From Linyphia triangularis (taxonomy: Eukaryota; Arthropoda; Arachnida; Araneae; Linyphiidae): a stretch of 64,000 nucleotides of DNA. A program made the position numbers and the translations under genes. The notes under the pieces were generated by a model. It did no database searches and was not told where the DNA came from. It saw only the letters and a list, made by a program, of their open reading frames with translations. Below, one piece after another: positions 51,794 to 61,723 of this stretch; the stretch's first letter is position 1; each line of letters opens with the position of its first letter. The stretch lies in the NCBI GenBank assembly GCA_963978545.1, contig OZ021732.1:34674123-34738122 (forward strand), given 5' to 3'.

Positions 51794-51908
51794 GGATGCC
51801 GGACATCTCATCCCTCGGACAAGTCGCCACCGGGCAACTCGACCCCGGACATCTCATCCCCCGGACATCTCACCACCGGACATCTCGCCACCGGACAAGT
51901 CACCACCA
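51794..51908 (+). repeat. left tip: seven 15-16 bp GC-rich units
   Basis: Units follow GGACA-WSTC-RYCMC, for example GGACATCTCATCCCCC and GGACATCTCGCCACC. Unit order matches the right tip one for one. Confidence 0.88.
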
Positions 51909-52190
51909 AGAAAGCGCGGATCGAGGGTGTTGTTAGGGGGAAAACGATTTTCTTACGAGGAACTGTCGAAGCTGAATGGTGGGACTTGCGTACGTATTCA
52001 AGAAGGCACAGCATTGAAGTTATCTTTTAACCCCTCCTCCCTGCTGAACATTGTTGGTGTTATTTAAATATTAACGAAATATTTTATTACAGTCTTGATT
52101 AAATTAATGTTAGTTCAAGGAATTAATATTTTTAATAATATATGAGTTATTAAAATATGGAATTGTTATACTTCGGATTTTTTTTCCCCT

Positions 52191-52206
52191 CCCCCCCCCC
52201 CCCCCC
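52191..52206 (+). repeat. 16-base C run in the left arm
   Basis: Uninterrupted C tract following CCCCT. The corresponding part of the right arm has no such run; the C/G runs differ between arms. Confidence 0.85.
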
Positions 52207-52249
52207 TTCTCGGCGTAGAGACGTTTCTTTTTGACGAAAGAGATGTAAT

Positions 52250-53275
52250 AGTATCGAGAATATAGACTCTTCGTATATTTAATATTATGCAGGGTAACAC
52301 TGATGTGTCAGATGGTTATCAGCCACGGATCTAGAGATATATATTAGGAGAGGCGGGGGTGCATGTTGCGTACATATGGAGAAAGTTTTTATTAATATCT
52401 TTAACAAGTTATTAAAATTTGGAATTGTTATACTTCGGATTTTTTTTTTCTTCTTTCTTGACGTATAGATGTTTCTTTTTTACGTAAGATATTTGTTAGT
52501 ATCGAGAATATATAAACACTTTGTATATTTGATATGATGCTGGGTAAGAGTGATGTGTCAGATGGTTGTCTGGCGCGGATCTAGAGATATATATTAGGAG
52601 AGGCGGGGGTGCATCTTGCGTACATATGGAGAAAGTTTTTATTAATATCTTTAATAAGTTATTAAAATATGGAATGTTATATTTCGGATTTTTTTTTTCT
52701 TTCTTGACGTATAGATGTTTCTTTTTGACGAAAGAGATTTGGTAGTATCGAGAATATATAGACACTTTGTATATTTGATATAATGCTATGTAAGAGTGAT
52801 GTGTCAGATGGTTGTCAGGCGCGGATCTAGAGATATATATTAGGAGAGGCGGGGGTGCATGTTGCGTACATATGGGGAAAGTTTTTATTAATATCTTTAA
52901 TAAATAATAAGTCATTAAATTATGGAATTTTTATACTCCGGATATTTCTTTTTCTTTTTGGAACGTAGAAAAGACATTTTATAGAATCGAGAATATATAG
53001 ACATGAGTGAGTTATAACATTTCGTAATTCTGATATAATGCAAAGCAAGTTGATGTATGTGTAAGATGATTGTCAGGCGCGGATCTAGAGAGATATAGTA
53101 GGGGAGGGGCGCGTATTGCGTACGTATGGGGTAAGTTTTTATTAATATTTTTTATTATAATTAGTATTTAAATTATGAAATTTTTATATTTCGAAGATTT
53201 TTTTCCCTTTTTGACTTAGAGGAAAAGACATTTTATAGTATCGAGAATATATAGACATGAGTGAGTTAGGGTTCC
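52250..53275 (+). repeat. left inner array: four units of about 250 bp
   Basis: The word GGATCTAGAG recurs at 52327, 52577, 52823 and 53081 (spacings 250, 246 and 258). Each unit also has ATCGAGAATATA, GTCAGATGGTTGTC and GTTTTTATTAATAT. Units 2 and 3 are the most alike; unit 4 is the most diverged. Confidence 0.88.
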
Positions 53276-53354
53276 GAGAAAAAAAATTGCCTTCCGACCC
53301 CTCTTAACTTTTAATGTACGCTACATGTGATCAATTCGCATATTCCTTTTAATA

Positions 53355-54420
53355 AAACCTCCCTAGATTCTTGCCTGGTCATAGTGTGCACATAATCTTA
53401 AACATACATCAGTATTGTCTATATGAAATATTCGAAGTGGCATAACAAACTCATGTCCATATATTTTCGATACTTTTAAATGTCTTTTCATCCACATAAA
53501 AAAAAGAAGGAAAAAACTCCATATTTTAATAACTAATTACTTATAAAAGATATTAATAAAAAGTTTCCACACATGTACTCAACACGAACGCGCCTCTCCT
53601 AAAATATACCTCTAGATCCTTGCCTTACAATCATCTGACACATACATCAGTCTTATCTGGCATCATATCAAATATATACGAAGTGTTTATATATTCTCGA
53701 TACTATTTTCTTTCATCTACGTCAAAAAGGGGAAAAAAATAAAATCGAAGTATAAAAATTCCATATTTTAATAACTTATTACTTATTAAAGATATTAATA
53801 AAAAGTTTGACCATATGTACGCAATACGAACCCTCGCCTCTCTAGATCCACGCATGACAGTAATCTGACACATCACTCTTACCCTTTATCCTATCTAATA
53901 TACGATGCGTCTATATATTCTCGATACTATAAAATGTCTTTTCATCTGCGTCAAAAAGGAAAATAAATTCGAAATATAAAAATTCCATAATTTAATTACT
54001 CATTAGTAATAAAAAATATTAATAAAAACTTACCCCATATGTACGCAATACGCACCCCTCACCTACTATATCTCTCTAGATCCGCGCCTGACAATCATCT
54101 TACACATACATCAACTTGCTTTGCATCATATCAGATTTACGAAATGTTATAACTCACTCATGTCTATATATTCTCGATTCTATAAAATGTCTTCATCTAC
54201 GTCAAAAAAAAAAAATCCCCAAAATATAATAATTCCATATTTATTAGACCATACTCCATTAGTTATTAAAAATATTAATAAAAACCTTCCTCACATATAA
54301 GCAATACGCCCCCCCCCCTTCTCCTCCCCAATATATATCTCTAGATCCGTGCCTGACATTCATCTTACACATGCATCAGTCTTCCCGTACCAAATGTACG
54401 AAGTGTCTATATATTTTCGA
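53355..54420 (-). repeat. right inner array: five inverted units of about 250 bp
   Basis: The inverted word (TCTAGATCC or close variants) recurs near 53363, 53611, 53841, 54075 and 54339. The units pair with those of the left array. The unit nearest the centre is the most decayed. Confidence 0.85.
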
Positions 54421-54550
54421 CATCAACAGTGGTGGTGGGGAGTCGGGGCAAGGCATCTACTATGTTGTGGTTGTGCCTTCTTAAATATGTACGCAAGTTC
54501 CACTATTCAACTATGCACCTCCCTAACGTTCCCCCCCCCCCCCTTTCATT

Positions 54551-54663
54551 GGGGGTGACTTGTCCGGTGGCGAGATGTCCTGTGGTGAGTTGTCCGGGGG
54601 ATGAGATGTCCGGGGTCGAGATGACAGGGGTCGAGTTGTCCGGGGGATGAGTTGTCCGGATCC
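54551..54663 (-). repeat. right tip: seven 15-16 bp GC-rich units, inverted
   Basis: Read on the minus strand, units 4 and 6 are identical to those of the left tip and the others differ at a few positions. A 13-base C run (54531-54543) lies just inside. Confidence 0.88.
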
Positions 54664-54673
54664 CAAAACATAC
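54664..54673. repeat. right 10-bp target-site duplication of the foldback element
   Basis: CAAAACATAC, identical to 51784-51793. Confidence 0.88.
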
Positions 54674-55199
54674 ATTACTACAAAATATTACAAAAAGAAG
54701 AAAAGTTTTATTTTGCGAGTCAACGACCGTCTTACCTGGAAGTATGTTGTTCTTTGAAGGGTCACCAGTTAAGTAGCTAGGTAAAACATTATAAAAATGC
54801 AGCATTGTAAAGTAATGTTTTTTATATGACCAAGTTCAAATGATACTTTTATCAAATTGAATTGTTATGTTTGTCCTTTTTCAAATAACAACTGTGTTTG
54901 CTGCTGAGAATATATTTACTTTTTTTCATTTAAAAAAAAAAAATATTAGGAATAAATTCTGAAAATCTCTTGAAACCTCCAAGAACAATTTATTATGAAT
55001 TTCATTTCTTGTAAAAAACGAGCCAAAAGCAAACTTTTTTTACATAAAGTAGGACTGTTTCCAAAATCATATCATGGACTTTGAAGTATTCTACTACTAT
55101 TTTGCCTCTTGAAACTTCCATCAGATGACAAGTTCTGCTCTGACAAAACCATTCACGTAGACATTATTTATAGATCACGTTATGACCTATAATTTTTGG
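54674..55199. other. non-coding stretch
   Basis: AT-rich DNA between the foldback element and the GC-richer block. Nothing seen. Confidence 0.4.
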
Positions 55200-56561
55200 T
55201 CGTAAGACTAACTCTCCATATTTATAGCGAAACAAATGCTACCACCTAGTTCTCCATTTGAAGACGTATTTGCCGAACTCCACCGATGAGGAATACCCTG
55301 CGTTGACCAAGCTTCGGAGCTTGATTTCAACATACACTCAGGAGAAGGGCCTTGGATCAGTTCTGGCCGATGACCCACGTAGGGAGGGTCACAGGGGGTG
55401 GGGGGGGGGGAGATAGGTTGGATCCTACCAAAGGAGAATGTTTGGGAGAATATACATTTTGCTAGCCCCAAATGTACAAGGCAGTTAGTTACTAACAGGT
55501 GCCACATAAAATGAGTTTGGTACCTCAAAATGACAAGGGGTAACAATGGTCTGTGTTTAGGGAGCGATCCTGGACCAGGTGTTTTGGATGAGTGGGCGAG
55601 ATTCAACAGTCTGGGGGCTTACAACCAATAGTAAAATAAGGTGAAGTTAAAATTTGAAACTTAGGTGGAGTTCTGAACTCTATTAGTCCGGCGAAGAGAA
55701 CATCTTTTCTTCTTGGAGATTGGATTGAGATGGGTACTCCCCGGGTTAAGGAAACACTGTAAAAGAACCGGATATTTGGGCGGAAGTATTCATTCTTGAA
55801 ATTTTACTAATTGTGGGTCTTGACTGTTCCGGTAGAAGGGGATGGAGTTAGCTCGAGGGGCCTGAGCGTAGCGACAACGGTAACTGCAGTGAAATGAGGT
55901 TTAATTGCAAGGTGGTCTGCCAGTCCTCCATCCGACATATCAGTAATAGTAAGTGATGTTCATGGTTTCCTATCTTCCCTCTGTATTCACAGATAGCTGT
56001 GTAATCATCTCTTTTAATTGAGTAAACCCGAATTAAGGGTCGACGTATTGATTTGGGGCCATTGTCCTGATACGAGACTAAATATAGTTAGAGGGTTTAC
56101 TTAGAGGATGGTAGATGATTGAAATCTTATAATTATTATTATTTGATCAAGTGTATTCGTGGATAGTAGAGAATCTTAATCTTGTTATTGTTATTTTATC
56201 ACGTGTATTGGTTAATCATAGAGGATTATAATAATATGATTATTAGTATTATTATTTAATGAAGTATAAATTGTTGATAGTAGTATTAAATAATTGGTAG
56301 GAAGTTCTTATGGACTAATATGAGGAATTCTGTGAGGAATTAAATAAATAAATCAATATGTTAGTTAACAATCTGTGTTGTGTTCTTGTGTTGTTGTTGA
56401 TTAATCAAGTTTGGCTGCCACTATACGACAGCACGGCCAGAATTAAGTAATCAGACTTATTCAATCTTCGAGTTAATTGAAGTGTTAAACTTGCTAATGT
56501 GCTGCGAATAAGAATGGAGCAAATCCTTACTCAACACTTGACTATAAGGAAAGATACATGA
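55200..56561 (+). mobile_element. possible LTR and leader of a retroelement, truncated
   Basis: This block is clearly GC-richer than its surroundings to about 56060 and then turns AT-rich with three degenerate units of about 75 bp (56130-56290). It ends with overlapping AATAAA words (56343-56352), a GT-rich stretch, ATTAATCA (a CA end), and then TTGGCTGCCACTATACGA at 56411-56428, placed where a tRNA primer site would lie after a 5' LTR. An ATG at 56514 opens a 15-codon frame (MEQILTQHL) that soon stops. No second LTR, gag or pol is present. The 132-codon minus frame at 55208-55606 lies inside and has no motif. The LTR reading is a hypothesis; an unrelated repeat or single-copy sequence is possible. 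Confidence 0.25.
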
Positions 56562-56627
56562 TAAGTTTATCAAACTTCAAACTTTTCAGAGTATCGTTTT
56601 CTGCTTCCCTTCTTGTGACTTTAGAGA

Positions 56628-56629
<2 letters not shown>

Positions 56630-56668
<39 letters not shown>
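56630..56668. repeat. 39-base poly-T run
   Basis: Uninterrupted T tract ending just before the inverted-repeat element at 56685. It could be the tail of a minus-strand retroelement, but no body was recognised. Confidence 0.85.
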
Positions 56669-56669
<1 letters not shown>

Positions 56670-56684
56670 GCCAAGTAGCTTTCA

Positions 56685-58601
56685 TAGAGGTCAGCAATAT
56701 ATCGATACGACGGTATTTTTAACGATATTTTTTAAAAAATATCGATTTTAAAAATATCAATAAAAGTGTACCTATATATCTATATTTTCAGACATTTTTT
56801 GGTTTTCTGATGATCGTTATGTAGTTCCATGTGTTTTTTCTATTTTCTTTATTCCCTTTTCAAAAACTTCAAAACTAAAGTTTGGACTTGGCTGAGAGAA
56901 AGTTAAAATGGCACCAATATTCCACATTTCCCCATGCATTTCATTATCATGGGAGCCACCAGGAGGGTACAAGGGGGTGCACTTGTACTTTCCTGGCTTT
57001 TGAAAAATAAAATAAAATTGGGAAAAATGCGTTAATTCCAAGTAAGTAAAAACACAAATGCCATTTTGAAGCTCCGGTTCAATGTTACACTGCTTATTTA
57101 TTATTATTATTATTTTAAGCCTCTTGTTTAATTCCTAAACTTGTTTTTTTTTATAGCTGATTTTTATAGTGGCTTTCAGGCACCACTTGTCTCAGTATCA
57201 ATTTATTCTTTTTTTTGTATAATTATTTATATCTTCTCTCAATTCCTGGAAATGCTTAGATTTGTGTTTGTTAGTCATCAAATATTAGACTTTGATGTAT
57301 ATTTTCAAATGAGCATTTCCTATATTAATTCAATGTTAAATTTTTTTTTCATTACTATCAATTTCAATCTAAAAAGAGCTAATTAATGTAATTGCCTCCA
57401 TCCAAAGGAGCAAAAACTTCGAAGATAGCATTTCGATGACGATGCAGTATATCACGTTTTCGGGGTTGTCCGCCAGGGTTGAAGTACTGAACATTTTTTA
57501 CCTATACGCAAACTTTTAAATCATGGCTGTACTGTAGCTGGAATTTTTTCTTTATTATAAAATGCAAATTTACAAAATTTACCATACAAAAAAAGCTGAA
57601 CACTCTTAATTTACGTATTTATTGTCTTACTAACTTATATCACAATACATTGTACAAAAATTATTAGAGTTATTATTGATTACTAGTTCAAAAAAGTGGC
57701 GTTACGTCGTAACAGCTCTCAAAAAAGTATCAGTGAACCGTACGGGCACTTACTGGCCTCACTATACCCCTAGTTTCAATATCACTAAAAATCCGCTTTT
57801 TCACACCACTATTTTCGTTTCGGATGGCTAAATAACACATATGCCTTCATCCAATCGATCTGAAACTTGGCAGATTGATTTTATGTCAATGACACTGCAG
57901 TCTATCAAATTTTTGGGTCTGTTACTATCATTAATCACTAAAAGGCCGCTTTTATAAATGCTTCTATTGGTGATTCGAATTACAAATAAACCCGTAAATA
58001 GTTCAGATTGGACGTTGTTTTCGTAGTGGTCAAGCACTATGAAAACTAACTGAACTCAAAAAGTTGCAACTGCACATTAAAATTAGCAATGCATAAAAAT
58101 AATAAAAATAATAATAATAATAATTAAAAAAAAATGGGTTTATGGTTTATTTATTGTGCCTTCTGCTTCTTCTATTCGAAACTTTGCTACTTTAAATACA
58201 GCAAGAAAAATAAAAAACAGAAAAACCAGAAAATCGTTAAAACATTTATTTTTTGTATTTTTATTATTTCTTTCTTGTAAAGGAATTTTTCTAAGTATGG
58301 TTGTGTTGAACACCTAATAAAATACACAGAAGAGAGGATTTAAAAAATATACACCGTACGTTTTGTTCATTATCAAAATGAAAAGGGATGCATATTTGTA
58401 ATTTGTAATCAACATTTCTGAAAAATTAACGAATTAAACGAAATTCTAGAAATCTTGCACCCGCTTGCAAATAATCCTGCTGGTGATCATATTCATAATC
58501 ATATTTTTATTTTTCGTATATTGTACATGCAAGTAGTAACTGAGTCACATTTCACATTTTAAAAGTCCCATTTTAAATAGATTGACCGTTATACAATTTA
58601 T

Positions 58602-58680
<79 letters not shown>

Positions 58681-58979
58681 CAACGTTGCCATTAAAAGCT
58701 ATTGAAAATTATCTAAATTTTTCTTAAAACCACTGAAGCCAATTAAGAGAGAATATAACTTTTTTTGTAATAAATCCATTTCAGTTGGAAAAGTATTCAC
58801 CTTACAAAAAGCAATAATGAAAAGTACAAATTTGCTCCGAAAAACTTCGTTTCTGGCAAAATTGAAAATCAAATAAAAAAAAAATAAATCATGTATCGAT
58901 ATATCGCTATTTTGTAGATATTTTTTCTATTTAACGATATAGTATCGATATTAATTTTGATCGATATTTCCAACCTCTA
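56685..58979. mobile_element. hAT-like element with short inverted ends, no transposase (about 2.3 kb)
   Basis: The left end is TAGAGGTCAGCAATATATCG. The right end, read on the other strand, is TAGAGGTTGGAAATATCGAT. Both continue into sequence rich in ATCGATA words. The TAGAGGT start is common among hAT-type elements. The flanking octamers (AGCTTTCA and ATCGTCCA) agree at only 5 of 8 positions, so a target duplication is not demonstrated. Inside, two diverged direct repeats near 57790 and 57935 share CACTAAAA and CCGCTTTT. The frames at 56817-57041, 57141-57386 and 57828-58037 show no transposase motif. Confidence 0.5.
58604..58675. repeat. (AT)n microsatellite, about 72 bp
   Basis: Uninterrupted AT dinucleotides, lying inside the hAT-like element. 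Confidence 0.93.
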
Positions 58980-59689
58980 ATCGTCCATGCCATTCTAATG
59001 TTGAACAAGAAGAAAAGAAAAAAAAATTATTTGTAATATTTTTCTAGACCACATAATAATATTATCCATCTCTCAATATGGGACGATTATCAATATAATT
59101 GAAAAATGCAATTATATGTATACACAATTTTAAATTTTATATGATTTCGTTTAATCTTTGTATAATACATTTAAATTGACTCAAATGATTTGTTTAACAA
59201 TACTAAACCACCTGTTTGCTCAGGATAGAGGGACAAAACAGCAAAAACAGCACCTATTCAAACATAAAGTTTAGACTTAAATTATACTTGAGAAATATAT
59301 ATTTTAGTTTTAGTTACATTCATTAAGTGACTGTCCCTTTTTGTTGCACATATTTGTCGATATATAAGCAGCGCACAAAATTTTTATTATATAACTAAAT
59401 ATATTGTTCTTTTCAATTACACTATTTTAAATCACGTGGACCTGATGTTGAAATTATCTTTTGATTTTAAACAAATACTCACTTCACCCAAAAATACTAA
59501 AAGTGTTTAAAAAACTTTCTGTGCCTGTTTTCTTTCCTATTCCACCATATCTTAAGGGTATTGTTTAAGCACTGAACATTGTGATAACATTAGTTAAACG
59601 GTTACAAATGGAAAGGTTTCCCCCAAAGTGAACTGAATTTGGTCCTTTCCCATTAAAAGAATAGATAGTGCTATTGTGTACCACCTCAA
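58980..59689. other. AT-rich non-coding stretch
   Basis: Plain AT-rich DNA. Nothing seen. Confidence 0.45.
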
Positions 59690-60340
59690 AACATGCGTCT
59701 TCCTTAGTAAGAGATAAAATCCCTTTCTTTAAAAGGCGCGTTTATCTTCCCTGATTGAGAGGTCGAATATGAATGAGCTCTCTCTCTTAAAAAGTTGCAT
59801 TTAATAATAGTACAAACAAAACAAAATGAGATGAAAAACGGCAGAAATTTGGAATGTCATCAGGGGATTGGTCCAAATTTCCAAAAGCAAGTCGTGTTCG
59901 AGTGAGTAAAACCAAAATATTTATTTCAGGAGACAAGAGAGGGGAGGAGCAGGGTTGATGATGGGCTAGCGTGAAGTTTCAAATAATATCAAGTAGGCTC
60001 CATCTAACAGAAAACTGAGTTTTTTATAGATGGGTGATCGCCAAAGAACTGGTTAAAACCAGTTAAAGCTAGACGAGGCCAGATTGAAGGCGCTTTGGGC
60101 TACCCACGAAAATGCTAGAGAATTCTATATCGAACTATAGCGAAAAGGAAAATTCCAATGAGAATACATTACAATATCCCTCCCCCTCTCAGGGCGGCCG
60201 CGGTTCCTACAAGAAGGGAAATATGTGTCAAATTTTTAAAAATTTGTGAATTTTGTCTAAAACTATCCCAAAAATCATCCACTTGCTCTCTTCAATGTAA
60301 GGGTGCAAGGAATATCATGTTTACATTGTTTTCTAAAACA
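59690..60340. other. GC-balanced island
   Basis: Non-repetitive block of higher complexity with purine-rich parts (GAGAGGGGAGGAGCAGGG near 59937) and a GGCGGCCGCGG patch near 60193 that includes a NotI-type octamer, rare in such AT-rich DNA. The 61-codon plus frame at 60158-60343 is Cys/Lys-containing but unrecognised and not supported. Candidate promoter or conserved non-coding element. Confidence 0.22.
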
Positions 60341-61690
60341 TAGATGCAGAACACAATGCAGAAATATTTGTTCAAAAATTTTCCTTGACGCAAAGATCAC
60401 AATATAAACAAGAATACAGACTTAAAATACAACTATAACAAAATATTTAGAATAAAACATTACACTCAAAATAAAAGGCATAATATACTTTGAATTTTTC
60501 AAAATATGTCAAATAAATTGCATAGTCAGAGCGAGGAGTACCCAAATTTTAAAGTTATAGCCTATCTTAATTAATTTTCTATACTTCAGTGTAATCTAAG
60601 TGTTATTGGTAACTAGGGAAATTTTTACGTCTGAGAACTACTCTTTAATCCATAAAATAGCAAGATTTTCTGTCATACTTTGAACGACACAAATTTTTCT
60701 TTAAACTCATGTGGCCTTTCTGACTTTTTCTAGCTACGTATAGACAAGAAGTAATTAGTATATGTACATCCCTAATCCATTAATTTATTTTTTATATATA
60801 ATCCACTATTTGTTAATGAATCTACTTTCACTGCATATCATAAAATTAGTACTAATCTATAGATATATAAGGACAAGGTTCTTTTGTTAAACGTCAAAAG
60901 TTCATAGACTTCTATGGTAACTTTTAGAAACTTTCCCTACTAAGCCATATTAAACATTTTATGTTGCAGTTTAGATTCTTTTAAATATACTTCAATTAAT
61001 ATTTATTCTTTCTTCTCAATCATTGATATAATACTCATTTTTTTCTTTTTCATATTCCTCCTATATTTTATTTCTTCGAATACTACTATCTTCAATAAAT
61101 TAAATAATGATAAATAACATTTAATAAAAATAATATCTCCTCTCACTCTGACTAATAAAATCCTCAATAATACAATCTTTCATTGTACTAATAAATAGTG
61201 TGGAAATATTACTAAAATAATACAATAGTACTGCATGTCATTTTCCAAAAAAACTTTATAACTCATATTGAACACATTATATTCAATAATTCAAAATAAT
61301 GATAATACAAATCCACATTAATAATAATAAAATCAATAACATAATAATAATCACAAACAAAAACACAAACATTGTGGACCCTTATTATTTCATTTCTACA
61401 AAAATATTTTTCTTAAAGATCTAGACACCTTTATCAAAATCTTTAAAATTCAAAATTAACCTTATAAAAATAGAATGACATTGTTTTCTTAATGTACCAA
61501 TAAAATATCTAAACAAAAGATCAATATTTCACGAAAGTAAAAGAAATGTCAATCTGCTTTAAATTCTTACATAATACCACTAATACTAAAAAATAATTCA
61601 ATGGAAAAAACAGCATTGACATTCATTAAGTATGGATTTTCATCAGCCTGGTTTTAATATATTTCATGAAAAAGGAAATTATACTAAATA

Positions 61691-61723
<33 letters not shown>

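Larger units (their letters stand above)
51794..54663. mobile_element. foldback-like transposon with long structured inverted repeats (2870 bp)
   Basis: Both ends, read inward, start GGAT then CCGGACA. Each arm is built the same way: seven GC-rich units of 15-16 bp at the tip, a stretch of about 350-400 bp that includes ACTTGCGTAC and AAGAAGGCACA, then tandem units of about 250 bp around GGATCTAGAG. Four such units lie on the left and five, inverted, on the right, around a short spacer near 53280-53350. There is no transposase. A perfect 10-bp direct repeat flanks it. The architecture is that of Foldback/Galileo-type or Mutator-like non-autonomous elements; the 10-bp duplication favours the Mutator or Foldback (9-11 bp) range over P elements (8 bp). 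Superfamily not settled. The frames inside (52496-52915, 51808-52014, 54349-54805) are translations of the repeats. Confidence 0.88.

Noticed and set aside
51808..52014. 68-codon minus frame with a repetitive C-terminus
   Set aside because: Translation of the 15-16 bp tip units and adjacent arm; the mirrored arm does not preserve it.
52496..52915. 139-codon frame containing the same ~50-residue peptide about twice
   Set aside because: The peptide repeat follows from the 250-bp tandem DNA units of the foldback element; other units carry stops and shifts in this frame.
54349..54805. Overlapping frames at the right tip of the foldback element
   Set aside because: They run across C runs, tip repeats and the element boundary and have no common frame with the left arm.
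55208..55606. 132-codon minus frame rich in Pro and Ser
   Set aside because: Chance frame in the GC-rich block; crosses a G run and shows no recognisable domain.
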